64,000 bases of DNA, taken from Lachnospiraceae bacterium (GTDB taxonomy: Bacteria > Bacillota > Clostridia > Lachnospirales > Lachnospiraceae). The notes beneath the pieces are model-generated. The model ran no database searches and was not told the DNA's origin. It saw only the letters and a list, made by a program, of their open reading frames with translations. The translations under genes were made by a program, and so were the position numbers. The stretch is from assembly GCA_014239155.1 (NCBI GenBank), contig JAAZZQ010000075.1, positions 31,800 to 95,799 on the forward strand. Reading direction: 5' to 3'. Within the stretch, counting starts at the first letter, position 1, and every line of letters begins with the position of its first letter. This document shows positions 1 through 8,473 of this stretch, piece by piece.

Positions 1-1104
1 GAAATCAATAATTATTTAGTTAACTTTCGCAGCAGAGCGGACAATGTATATAACAATGACCCTGCTTTTCAGGGCTATGCAGAAAAAAACTATCTGTTTC
101 ACTTTAGCACTCCCCGCTTTTATAGCGGTGAGGGTAAGGCTGTTCTAGACGAGACTGTGCGTGGAAAGGATGTTTTTATCCTTGTAGATGTGTGTAATCA
201 CAGTCTGACTTACACTATGAATGGATATGTTAATCATATGTCTCCCGACGACCACTATCAAGATTTGAAACGCGTTATCGCTGCAACAAACGGAAAAGCA
301 CATCGCATCAATGTTATTATGCCTTTTTTATATGAAGGCAGACAACACAGACGAACTGGCAGAGAATCCCTTGACTGTGCATACGCATTCAAAGAACTCA
401 CAAAAATGGGTGTGAGCAATTTTATTACATTTGATGCCCATGACCCCAGAATACAAAACGCTTCCCCGTTGAGCGGTTTCGATAACTTTACAGCGCACTA
501 CCAATTTTTAAGAGCGCTCTTGCACTCGGAAAAAGACTTAAAATTGGACAAGGACCATATTATTGTCATCTCTCCTGATGAGGGTGCACTAGATAGAGCC
601 ATCTATTTTTCAACAGTGATTGGCGCTGACACAGGCATGTTCTACAAGCGGCGCGACTACTCAACGATTGTCAATGGCAAAAATCCAATTGTTGCACATG
701 AATTTCTGGGAAATGATATTGAAGGCAAAGACATTATTATTATTGACGATATGATATCTTCTGGCGAAAGTATGATTGACACAGCAAGACAACTGAAATC
801 TATGAACGCCAAACATGTGTTTATCTGCACTACTTTTGGTTTGTTTACCAATGGTCTTGCCGCTTTCGACCAAGCTTATGCAGATGGCATATTTGATAGG
901 GTTATCACAACGAATCTTTGCTACCGTCCGCCTGAACTCTTGACAAAACCCTATTATCTTGAGGCAGATATGAGCAAATTCCTTGCCTCCATCATTGATT
1001 TTTTAAATCATGACTTATCTATCGAGCCAGTGTCCACTCCAACGGAAAAAATTCGACGTCTTATCAAACTTTATCAGAATGGCGGAGAAATCTTTAAAAT
1101 ATAA
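1..1104 (+). CDS. prs: Ribose-phosphate pyrophosphokinase, 5' end cut by window edge
   Basis: Makes 5-phosphoribosyl diphosphate from ribose 5-phosphate and ATP, the precursor for nucleotides, histidine and NAD. The reading frame is open from base 1, so the true start lies outside the window. The GTG at 157 is only the first start-like codon, and the residues before it (for example FHFSTPRFYSGEGKAVLDE) continue the family fold. Visible motifs are NHMSPDDH, the ATP-loop type MPFLYEGRQHRR, TFDAHDPR, and the PRPP-binding loop DDMISSGESMID. This matches the roughly 390-residue Prs form common in Lachnospiraceae, as far as I recall the family. The stop codon is at 1102-1104. The function is secure; only the N-terminus is missing. 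Confidence 0.93.
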   Translation, partial: EINNYLVNFRSRADNVYNNDPAFQGYAEKNYLFHFSTPRFYSGEGKAVLDETVRGKDVFILVDVCNHSLTYTMNGYVNHMSPDDHYQDLKRVIAATNGKAHRINVIMPFLYEGRQHRRTGRESLDCAYAFKELTKMGVSNFITFDAHDPRIQNASPLSGFDNFTAHYQFLRALLHSEKDLKLDKDHIIVISPDEGALDRAIYFSTVIGADTGMFYKRRDYSTIVNGKNPIVAHEFLGNDIEGKDIIIIDDMISSGESMIDTARQLKSMNAKHVFICTTFGLFTNGLAAFDQAYADGIFDRVITTNLCYRPPELLTKPYYLEADMSKFLASIIDFLNHDLSIEPVSTPTEKIRRLIKLYQNGGEIFKI

Positions 1105-1180
1105 ACAAGGAACTGTGAAATAATACAGCCTATAATCCCGTCAATATTCTCAAAACGGTTTCATAAAGGAATAGGAGCAT

Positions 1181-1768
1181 ATGATGTTTATCCAATGCAG
1201 GTATCTTAAAAAAAGAAAAATTACACAACGGTTTTTGCTGCTACAAATTCTTGTTGCAAGTCTGGTGTCTTTTTGCCTGACAGGATGTTCTGCGCGCAGT
1301 GACGATACGAAAGTTTTTGACGTTGCGCAGTTGAAAAATGAAGATGGAACATTCCAATATCAAGATATTCCTTTTGGCAGCTCTTATGAAGAGGCTGCGA
1401 AAAAGATACCGCTGACATTCACAAAAATGGAATCCGAAAGCAGTCTTTCGGTTGCAACGTACTGTGCATCGATTGAATTTTACGGGGAAAAAGCAGTACT
1501 GTATTTGGATTTTAGCGATGACCGATTAGACGTAGTGAAGGTTCAATTCAACGACTCGAAGAATGGAGAAATGTTTGACCAGATTGTCCAACAGCTTGTT
1601 TCACAGTATGGCGAAGCTGATACACATGAGGGGGAAAACGCAACGAAATATTTCACCACACTGGAAATTTATAAATGGGAACAGGAAGAGACATTCCTGA
1701 ATGCGATTCTAACGAAGACAGAATCTGAGTTCGTTGGTGTTGTAGGAGTAGGTACGATATTGAATTGA
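1181..1768 (+). CDS. Predicted lipoprotein of unknown function
   Basis: I do not recognise the family. The 195-residue protein has a basic N-terminus, a hydrophobic stretch and a lipobox (LTGC, Cys about residue 36), so it should be anchored to the outer face of the membrane. The mature part is acidic and has no transmembrane segment. It contains IPFGSSYEEAAKKIPL, reminiscent of the small repeats in some extracellular Firmicutes proteins, but that likeness is too weak for a call. AGGAG at 1173-1177 lies 3 nt before the ATG at 1181 and 6 nt before a second ATG at 1184, so translation may start at 1184. A strong hairpin terminator follows at 1811-1840. Confidence 0.75.
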   Translation: MMFIQCRYLKKRKITQRFLLLQILVASLVSFCLTGCSARSDDTKVFDVAQLKNEDGTFQYQDIPFGSSYEEAAKKIPLTFTKMESESSLSVATYCASIEFYGEKAVLYLDFSDDRLDVVKVQFNDSKNGEMFDQIVQQLVSQYGEADTHEGENATKYFTTLEIYKWEQEETFLNAILTKTESEFVGVVGVGTILN

Positions 1769-1810
1769 TATTTGTTTTTCACTTTATAGGAAATTGCGAC
1801 AGAACAGACC

Positions 1811-1840
1811 AAAAGATGAGCGTGTTGGCGCTCATCTTTT
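1811..1840. terminator. Bidirectional intrinsic terminator
   Basis: A perfect 12-bp stem (1811-1822 with 1829-1840) encloses a 6-nt loop (TGTTGG). It has a T tract on the plus side and TTTT on the minus side. It lies between the convergent lipoprotein gene and tyrS and can serve both. Confidence 0.9.
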
Positions 1841-1905
1841 TCGTTCAATCCGAATCAGAGTTAGAATGGGGCTATGAAATAATGCACCCCCTCACAAACG
1901 ACCTT

Positions 1906-3126
1906 TTAGCAACATATTTTGTGAAAACTCTTTTTTCCCTTTTTTATAATAAACTCTTCTGCAAAAGCTTCCTTTGCATACACTGTCTTGGCATCGATAA
2001 CCTTATTTCCATTTACAGAGACTCCTCCTTGTTCTACTGCGCGTCTTGCCTCTGACTTGGAGGCAGTCATTCCTGCTGTCACAAGCAACGTTAAAATATC
2101 AACTGTTCCATCTATAAAATGTTCCTCTGAAAGTACGGTTGTTGGTATATTCTCTGAGTTGGCACCGCCTGCAAAAAGCGCTGCTGCTGCCTCCTTTGCC
2201 TTTTGTGCCGCCTCTGTGCCATGTACCAACTGTGTCAATTCAAATGCAAGAATTTCTTTTGCCTGATTTAGCGCACTGCCTTCCCACTTCTCCATCGCTT
2301 CAATTTCTTCTAGCGGAAGGAATGTCAACATTTTTAAGCATTTGATTACGTCTGCATCTGATACATTTCTCCAGTACTGGAAAAATTCATAAGGTGACGT
2401 TTTTTCTGCGTCAAGCCAAACAGCGCCAGACTCAGTTTTTCCCATCTTCTTTCCCTCTGAGTTCAACAGCAGATTGATTGTCATTGCGTGTGCGTCCTTG
2501 CCAAGTTTGCGGCGTATTAGCTCTGTACCGCCAAGCATATTGCTCCACTGATCATCACCACCAAACTGCATATTGCAGTTATATTTCTGGAACAATGTGT
2601 AAAAGTCAAAGCTCTGCATAATCATGTAATTAAACTCTAAGAAAGTCAGTCCTTTCTCCATACGTTGTTTGTAGCACTCTGCTGCCAACATACGATTCAC
2701 AGAAAAATGTGGTCCTACCTCGCGCAACAGATCCATATAATTCAAATCCAGCAACCAGTCCGCATTATTGACCATCATCGCCTTACCTTCGCCAAATTCA
2801 ATAAATTTGCTCATCTGCTTCTGAAAACATTCTACATTGTGCCGTATGGTCTCTGTTGTCATCATCTTGCGCATGTCTGTCTTACCCGAAGGGTCTCCAA
2901 TCATCGCTGTTCCACCGCCAATTAGAGCAATTGGTCTGTTCCCCGCCATCTGAAGACGTTTCATCAAACAAAGCGCCATAAAATGCCCTACATGAAGGCT
3001 GTCTGCTGTTGGGTCAAACCCAATATAAAAGACAGCTTTTCCATTGTTAATCATCTCTTTAATCTCGTTTTCATTTGTTACTTGCGCAATTAAACCTCTT
3101 GCCACCAATTCCTCATACAATTGCAT
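1906..3126 (-). CDS. tyrS: Tyrosyl-tRNA synthetase
   Basis: Charges tRNA-Tyr with tyrosine in the cytoplasm. It is a class I synthetase of 406 residues, the usual bacterial TyrRS length. The HIGH-type signature is HVGH at residues 45-48, the KMSKS-type loop is KMGKT at about 227-231, and a C-terminal S4 RNA-binding domain contains [16 protein letters not shown]. The tyrosine-binding region [11 protein letters not shown] and GGDDQWSNM are also present. The ATG at 3126 follows a long leader that carries a tyrosine-specific T-box, so expression should rise when tRNA-Tyr is uncharged. It appears to be monocistronic, ending at the shared hairpin at 1811-1840. Confidence 0.97.
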   Translation of the reverse strand: MQLYEELVARGLIAQVTNENEIKEMINNGKAVFYIGFDPTADSLHVGHFMALCLMKRLQMAGNRPIALIGGGTAMIGDPSGKTDMRKMMTTETIRHNVECFQKQMSKFIEFGEGKAMMVNNADWLLDLNYMDLLREVGPHFSVNRMLAAECYKQRMEKGLTFLEFNYMIMQSFDFYTLFQKYNCNMQFGGDDQWSNMLGGTELIRRKLGKDAHAMTINLLLNSEGKKMGKTESGAVWLDAEKTSPYEFFQYWRNVSDADVIKCLKMLTFLPLEEIEAMEKWEGSALNQAKEILAFELTQLVHGTEAAQKAKEAAAALFAGGANSENIPTTVLSEEHFIDGTVDILTLLVTAGMTASKSEARRAVEQGGVSVNGNKVIDAKTVYAKEAFAEEFIIKKGKKSFHKICC

Positions 3127-3176
3127 CTTTTTTCTCTCCTTTTCATACTGCGTAGGGGAAAGATTTTAAAGAAACG

Positions 3177-3503
3177 CAAAAACCTCGCCCCATGAATATT
3201 AATTACTCAAAGGACGAGGTACTTTTTATCAATATACCACGTGTTACCACCTTTTTTTACACAGAACTCACATTCTATGCCTCAGCAAGTACGGGAAAAC
3301 AAATTAAAATCATTCTCCGATACTCTTCTTGATATAACGTTCAAGAACTCCGTCACAGCCTACTTTTACAAATCTTATCTATCAATTTCGGTGTGCAGCT
3401 CCAAGATGTATTCCCTCTCATTTTCCCTTGCGCCTCTCATCAACCGGCAACTTTCTGTAAGTTCCCATGAAAGCTACTTATTCTTTTCACAGCTTTTTCG
3501 ATA
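3177..3503 (-). ncRNA. T-box riboswitch, tyrosine specifier (UAC), upstream of tyrS
   Basis: Read on the minus strand, the leader holds the T-box hallmarks. The stem I region has GTTGCCGGTTGATGAG, and the specifier loop is GAATACATC with codon UAC (GTA on the plus strand at 3408-3410). It is followed by GGAGCTGCACACCGAA, the conserved T-box sequence AAGGTGGTAACACG (plus strand about 3237-3253), and a terminator. In the terminator ACCTCGTCC pairs with GGGGCGAGGT and a T run follows (3177-3221). UAC is a tyrosine codon and the next gene is tyrS, so specificity and target agree. Known mechanism: uncharged tRNA-Tyr stabilises the antiterminator. Confidence 0.92.
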
Positions 3504-3509
3504 TTCATG

Positions 3510-3538
3510 ATTATAAACGCATGTCTATTATTTGTCAA
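3510..3538 (-). promoter_or_regulatory. Sigma-A type promoter of the tyrS leader
   Basis: On the minus strand TTGACA (3533-3538), a 17-bp spacer and TATAAT (3510-3515) give a perfect consensus promoter. The predicted transcript start near 3503 falls just before T-box stem I. Confidence 0.9.
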
Positions 3539-3565
3539 GAAAAAATTCGGATAATGTAATACATC

Positions 3566-6500
3566 TTATTCCAAAAGGATTATTTGCTGGTCTTTTGTAT
3601 AAATTAAATTGAGTTTTTGTACAGCTTTCTTGTTTGAGCCATCTTTCAATGTTACGGTCACAGTCACAGATTGAATATCGCTGTCTTTGCACCGCACCAT
3701 ATTTTCAGATATGACTAACTGCGAATACGTTTTATCTGTTGTTGGTTTTGTTGGGACCAAGATAAATCCTCCCTTTATTGTATGATAACCAATTCCCTTT
3801 CCACCACTAATATCAACATTATAGGAAGGTACAAAAACCTCATTCGGATATCCCTTCATAGACATAGAGAGGGAAAAATATATCCCTTTACTATTAATAT
3901 TATTACTAAATCCATCCCACTCAAAATTTAACTTATCAACTTTTGGAATCACAATCACTGGATAAACAGCGCTTACGCCGCTTCCATCTGCTGCCTCCGC
4001 CTTAACATAAATCTGCGGATATCGATTTGATGTAATAACCGATGTGATTCCCTTTATAATCCCTTTATTTTCATCGATCTCAGCATACTGCTCTCCGCCG
4101 GACATAATGCTCCATTTCACCTTCTGGTTTGCTGCTTTTCCAAAATTGTTGCTTATTTTTGCAGAAAGTGTAATCTTTGAACCTACAGAGACAATCCCTT
4201 CATTACCATTTTTGGGCACAATAGCAATTCTTGACATAGGAACACTTACCACAACATTACACTTTGCCTTTTTATTACTTCCATCTGTCGCACTGCAAGT
4301 AATTGTTGCTTTTCCACTGGAATGTGCCACAATCAATCCACTGGAATCAACCGATGCGATTCCCGGTGCACTGCTTATAAATTGAATCCCTTTGCCATCA
4401 CCGCCTTCCACTTCTGGTTTTAGCTGAAATTGTGTCGGAGCATTGTAATTTCCCGATACAGTAAATAAATTCACTGTTTTTGGTATTCCAATCTTTGTAA
4501 TTGGACTTGTTACAACTTCAAATGAAGTGCTTGCCATCTTAGGCTCTTTTCCTTCCGGAACGCCTTTCTCCGTTGCGGTCACCTCAAATTTTCCACTTGC
4601 ACCCTTCTTGACAGAAACCTTTCCACTTGCATTGACTGTTACAATACCACTCGCATTTTCAATTGGTTTAACAGCCCAGTTCAATTTTTTGCTCGATACA
4701 TTGATTGGCAATATACTCGCCTGAATCACTGCGCTTTTGCCAGCTGCTATCTTTTCTGGACCTTTTAATACAATGCTATCTGCAAGCTGTTTTACAGTAA
4801 TGGTACAACTTGCAGCTTTTTTGCTTCCATCATTGGCAGTTGCTTTGATAACTGCTTTTCCCGGACCCAATGCAGTAACCATTCCATTTGCATCTACAAC
4901 TGCAACCTTCTGATTATTACTGCTCCATACAATATCTGTGATTTCTCCGCCGTCTATTGTAAGATTATTGCTGTCATCTTCTTTTTTAAGAATATTGATC
5001 GAATCTCCTGCATAGATTGTATACTTTTTCGTAACAAAAGTAATCTTTTTAATTTTTACCGAATCTAAAATCGTCAGATAAAATTCGTCTTGTACTGCAC
5101 CTGCTTTTGCAAGAATTTTACACTCACCCGCAGACGCAGTTTTCTCTATTGTTACTTTACCATTATTGTTTACCTTAACCCCACTGTAATTATCCGCTAC
5201 TTCCCAGACAACTTTACCATTTCCAAATTTTGCATAAGAAGGCTCAACTGCTGCATATAGCGTTAAACTCTTCCCTTTAGCAATTTTGTTTACAGAGTCT
5301 GCGGCAGTGATCGTCACACTGGAAGGTTCTGGCTCAAAACTATATTTCTGTGAAACCACTTTGCTTGCCTTGCCTGTAATATGGTTTACTGCAATCACAC
5401 TCAAAGTAACCTGCTTTGCACCACCGACGCGCGCTTTTCCTTCTATCAATGGCTCACCATTTGTCACAATACCATTTTTAAATGCAGGTTTTTTACCATT
5501 GATAGAATAATAAATCTCCGTATCCGGCGAACTACACTCAATGGATATATCCTCCCATTCTTTTTTAAATGTAGTCGTATTTTCTGTATTTTTAATTACT
5601 GGCGCTTGAGGAGCCTCATCTACCGCCGCAATTTTGATTCCTAATACTTTCGGCAAATAAGTAGTACCTGCACCTATTTTGGAGGAAGAAGATTTCACAA
5701 CATTTTTCTTCATAATAGAAAACAGCGCGTCAACTTTCTGTGATCCGCTCTTTCCCTTAAGTGCGTCTATCTCATTTGATGCAGACAAAATCACCGCCGC
5801 AGTCCCTGCCGCAACAGGGCATGCCATACTGGTACCCTGCATAAAATCATAGGACTGATCATCAGAATCATTAATTGTAGAATATATCTCCACACCGGGA
5901 AAAGCAAGGTCAATCATATCTCCGTAATTGGTAAATCCTGCTTTGCTTCCATCTTGCATAATCGCGGCAATAGAACACACATTATCATAAGAGGCGGGAT
6001 ATTCATATCCATTTGTAGCTTCATTTCCAGCCGCTGCAAATATGGCAACACCATTTTGATATGCTTTCTCTATTATACTCTCTTCATTTCCATTATAGTA
6101 ACCGCTTCCTAGACTCATGTTGACAACTTCCACGCCATCATCAATTGCCCTATTAATCGCTCTTAGAATATACTCATCTAGCATATTACCATTCGAATCC
6201 ATAACGCTGTATGCATATATCTGTGCATCTGGAGCAATACCTGCCCCTCCTTTTCCATTGTTTGCAACGGCGGCAGCAATACCCGCAACATGTGTTCCAT
6301 GTCCTTCTGGGTCTGTTGTTGTCGCAGCTCCACCTTCTGAAACCATTGTCAGATTCTGTGCTACATTCTCTTTTAAATCTTCATGTGTGCTATGTACTCC
6401 GGTGTCAATAATACCAATTTTAACACCCTCCCCTTTATAACCGTTCTCCCACGCATACTGATCGCCAATGTACTCATGTGCCCACTGATAGTATTCACTG

Positions 6501-7450
6501 TTCTCTTTTAACGCAGGATCATTATATTCTTCAAAAAGTCGATAATAATAATTAGGCCAAACCGCTGGAAGATTATAAGATTTACTTGACGCTGCTTTTA
6601 CTGCTTGCCCTACAGTCCGTTTTTCACCAAGTAAAATAACAGCCACGCCATCTCCAAAACTCTTAAGCTCACCGTCAAAGCCTTCTGCAACAGCCAGCGC
6701 ATCTTCTTGGCTGTCTGTCAAATATACCACTTCGCCTTTTACATAAGCCTCAGAATCATCGGATTCCTCCTCAAGTTCTAATATCTCATCCGCAAACGCT
6801 GCTAATGTGGATTTATCTTTCTGCTGTTTTGACGAAAGTGTATAATCTTCTGGAAGCCCCGGAAATAGAGCATCTGTTTTTTCAGCTGTCTCTGTTTCTA
6901 TCTCCTCTAAAGTCAATGTCGTCTCTTCTGTCTCTGTTTCTTCTATCGTTGTTTCTTCCGTCACTGTTTCTTCTATCATTGTTTCTTCTGTCGTTGTCTC
7001 TTCTGTCTCTGTTTCTTCTATCGTTGTTTCTTCTATCGTCGTCTCTTCTGTCTCTGTTTCTTCTATCGTTGTCTCTTCTGTTGACTCTGTTTCTGTTGCT
7101 TCTAATTCTGTTGTTTCTTCTATATCAGAAGAAACAATCTCCATTGTTGTTTCTTCCGTTGAAATGGCTTCCGTTGTTACTTCTTCAATGGAAACTGTTT
7201 CTGTCACTATCTCCTCAGAGGAAGAGGACTCTATTGTCTCCTCGAAAGAATCTGATTCCTCTACGGTTTCTGTTATCGTCTCCTCTTCAGATTCCATAGC
7301 ATCTATCAGCGTTTCCAAATTTGTTTCTGTTTCAGACGCAATAGCATCTGCCTTATCGTTCGATTCTGCCAAAACGGTTATCCCTGTTGTATTGAGAACC
7401 ATAGACACAGCTAATATGGCAGAAACGATCTTTGTTCTCTTTAATTTCAT
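3566..7450 (-). CDS. Secreted subtilisin-like (S8) protease with acidic stalk and Ig-like repeats
   Basis: Extracellular serine endopeptidase, 1294 residues from the ATG at 7450. That start has a purine-rich ribosome site (GGAAAGGGGAAAGG) just upstream; the longer frame to 7486 is unlikely. Order: signal peptide (about 1-29), a very acidic Thr/Glu-rich stretch (about 35-195) of IEETETEET-type units, a pro-region (about 215-300), then the S8 domain. Its triad is Asp349 (IIDTGVHS), His384 (GHGTHVAG) and Ser541 (GTSMACP), with the oxyanion Asn in AAGNEATNG. A chitobiase-C-like segment follows (EIYYSINGKKP), then several Big_2-type Ig-like domains (WSSNNQKVAVVDANGMVTALGPG and similar). No LPXTG motif or membrane anchor is visible at the C-terminus. 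It lies 84 bp downstream of a lipoprotein gene whose product resembles the pro-region. Substrate unknown. Confidence 0.92.
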   Translation of the reverse strand: MKLKRTKIVSAILAVSMVLNTTGITVLAESNDKADAIASETETNLETLIDAMESEEETITETVEESDSFEETIESSSSEEIVTETVSIEEVTTEAISTEETTMEIVSSDIEETTELEATETESTEETTIEETETEETTIEETTIEETETEETTTEETMIEETVTEETTIEETETEETTLTLEEIETETAEKTDALFPGLPEDYTLSSKQQKDKSTLAAFADEILELEEESDDSEAYVKGEVVYLTDSQEDALAVAEGFDGELKSFGDGVAVILLGEKRTVGQAVKAASSKSYNLPAVWPNYYYRLFEEYNDPALKENSEYYQWAHEYIGDQYAWENGYKGEGVKIGIIDTGVHSTHEDLKENVAQNLTMVSEGGAATTTDPEGHGTHVAGIAAAVANNGKGGAGIAPDAQIYAYSVMDSNGNMLDEYILRAINRAIDDGVEVVNMSLGSGYYNGNEESIIEKAYQNGVAIFAAAGNEATNGYEYPASYDNVCSIAAIMQDGSKAGFTNYGDMIDLAFPGVEIYSTINDSDDQSYDFMQGTSMACPVAAGTAAVILSASNEIDALKGKSGSQKVDALFSIMKKNVVKSSSSKIGAGTTYLPKVLGIKIAAVDEAPQAPVIKNTENTTTFKKEWEDISIECSSPDTEIYYSINGKKPAFKNGIVTNGEPLIEGKARVGGAKQVTLSVIAVNHITGKASKVVSQKYSFEPEPSSVTITAADSVNKIAKGKSLTLYAAVEPSYAKFGNGKVVWEVADNYSGVKVNNNGKVTIEKTASAGECKILAKAGAVQDEFYLTILDSVKIKKITFVTKKYTIYAGDSINILKKEDDSNNLTIDGGEITDIVWSSNNQKVAVVDANGMVTALGPGKAVIKATANDGSKKAASCTITVKQLADSIVLKGPEKIAAGKSAVIQASILPINVSSKKLNWAVKPIENASGIVTVNASGKVSVKKGASGKFEVTATEKGVPEGKEPKMASTSFEVVTSPITKIGIPKTVNLFTVSGNYNAPTQFQLKPEVEGGDGKGIQFISSAPGIASVDSSGLIVAHSSGKATITCSATDGSNKKAKCNVVVSVPMSRIAIVPKNGNEGIVSVGSKITLSAKISNNFGKAANQKVKWSIMSGGEQYAEIDENKGIIKGITSVITSNRYPQIYVKAEAADGSGVSAVYPVIVIPKVDKLNFEWDGFSNNINSKGIYFSLSMSMKGYPNEVFVPSYNVDISGGKGIGYHTIKGGFILVPTKPTTDKTYSQLVISENMVRCKDSDIQSVTVTVTLKDGSNKKAVQKLNLIYTKDQQIILLE

Positions 7451-7534
7451 TTTCCTTTCCCCTTTCCTAAAGTGTATTTCAAACATGCGCTAAAGCTTTC
7501 ACACTATTATTTACAACCACACAGTTAAAAGTAT

Positions 7535-7924
7535 TTACTGCACGTCATCAGCAACTTCACTCAATCTTTCCAACTGATAGTGATTGCTGTTCACTGTCAA
7601 TGTTGGATATCCATTGTTATCCCCCAACTCCATTAATTCTTGTAAATCTTTGTCTGTCGTATAAACTGCCACGCCATCTGAAAATGAAATCAATTCTATT
7701 CCGTAAAGTTTTGCTGTCTTTTCTGCCTCTGTCTGATCTTCTGCCAACGCAATCAACTCCGTCTGCTTTTTCTCGATCTCAGAAGCGTTTTCCGTCTCAA
7801 TAAATTGTGAAATTTTTGGAATAGAACTTTCATCCATTTTTCGTCTGTCGTTACAAGCCACTAACAAACTGCCAAACATACCAATACATAGGACTCCAAA
7901 TAGAAATCCACCTATTCTGCGCAC
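7535..7924 (-). CDS. Small lipoprotein resembling the pro-region of the adjacent protease
   Basis: 129 residues with a signal peptide and lipobox (LLVAC, Cys about 24), so membrane-anchored outside the cell. The C-terminal half aligns by eye with the pro-region of the neighbouring S8 protease. IELISFSDGVAVYTT matches GELKSFGDGVAVILL, both preceded by a DQTEAEKTA / DSQEDALAVA helix, and both followed at similar spacing by a short YPTLTVN / YNLPAVW segment and a Tyr-rich end. Subtilase propeptides act as chaperones and inhibitors, so an in-trans inhibitor or chaperone of the protease is a reasonable inference. It is the first gene of the pair and has its own promoter at 8047-8075. No database family is claimed. 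Confidence 0.8.
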   Translation of the reverse strand: MRRIGGFLFGVLCIGMFGSLLVACNDRRKMDESSIPKISQFIETENASEIEKKQTELIALAEDQTEAEKTAKLYGIELISFSDGVAVYTTDKDLQELMELGDNNGYPTLTVNSNHYQLERLSEVADDVQ

Positions 7925-8046
7925 ACTCTCACCTACTTTCCATTTTTTATTTTGCCCTTGTTCTTAACAACACTACCCTTAAAGTTTTCTGCGTCTTTTT
8001 TATAAGCAATTTTAACGAATAAGTATATTGTATTTAAACAATTTTT

Positions 8047-8075
8047 ATTATAAACATTATTTTACATTTTTTCAA
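8047..8075 (-). promoter_or_regulatory. Sigma-A type promoter for the lipoprotein/protease operon
   Basis: On the minus strand TTGAAA (8070-8075), a 17-bp spacer and a perfect TATAAT (8047-8052). It would give an untranslated leader of about 115 nt before the lipoprotein start at 7924. Confidence 0.75.
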
Positions 8076-8106
8076 GCGCAAAAGCAAAAAAATGTTCGAT
8101 TTATTT

Positions 8107-8170
8107 CAATCGAGTAGGGAAGATAAGACTTCCCTACCCGTGCGCTAGGCACCCGTCAGCTTCGCTGACA
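8107..8170. repeat. Gene-end palindromic element, GTAGGGAAG hairpin type
   Basis: GTAGGGAAG (8114-8122) and CTTCCCTAC (8129-8137) form a perfect 9-bp hairpin with a 6-nt loop. A second small hairpin, GTCAGC/GCTGAC, follows near 8154-8168. Related motifs lie at 12797-12880 and 18683-18893, each time in the space after a gene end. Function unknown. Confidence 0.55.
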
Positions 8171-8195
8171 ATATTCCTTTGGGCGCTCATGTGCA

Positions 8196-8253
8196 TAAAA
8201 AAACACAGAAGATGCATTTTTCTGTGTTAAGATGCATTCTTCTGTGTTTTTTT
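8196..8253. terminator. Intrinsic terminator downstream of copA
   Basis: An A-rich arm with AAAACACAGAAG and ATGCAT pairs with ATGCAT, one bulged base and CTTCTGTGTTTT, with T runs on both sides. It begins a few bases after the copA stop and is bidirectional in form. The loop repeats part of the arm (CTGTGTT), so alternative foldings exist. Confidence 0.8.
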
Positions 8254-8260
8254 TATCTTA

Positions 8261-8473
8261 TCACGATTCCACAGATACTACTTTATAATCCTGTTCTTCT
8301 ACTACCTTTTTCAAAGTCTCGTTGCTGACTTCTGCGCTTAGGGTCAACACTGCTGTCCCTGCCTCATGATTGACCACTGCCTCTGACACACCATTAAGCG
8401 CCTCTAAACATTTCTTTATTCTCGCCTCACAATGCCCACACATCATTCCTTCAATTTTCATTGTCTTTGTCAT
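8261..8473 (-). CDS. Probable internal start inside copA giving a free CopZ-like copper chaperone
   Basis: Within the copA frame, the minus strand reads AAAAAGGAGAGATGACTATG. A strong Shine-Dalgarno (AAGGAG) lies about 8 nt before the ATG at 8473 (another ATG is at 8479). Initiation there would yield exactly the last 70 residues, a complete HMA domain with GMMCGHC. That is the size of free CopZ. The element is visible in the sequence; its use is inference. Precedent exists for making a free copper chaperone from a copA gene (programmed frameshifting in E. coli). The alternative is that the site is fortuitous, since the codons for EKGEM also spell it. Confidence 0.5.
   Translation of the reverse strand: MTKTMKIEGMMCGHCEARIKKCLEALNGVSEAVVNHEAGTAVLTLSAEVSNETLKKVVEEQDYKVVSVES

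Noticed and set aside
3241..3510. ORF opposite the tyrS leader
   Set aside because: The region is explained by the T-box riboswitch and promoter on the other strand.
6805..7299. Long Leu/Ser-rich ORF on the plus strand
   Set aside because: It is the opposite-strand reading of the repetitive protease stalk; it has no ribosome site and only low-complexity content.
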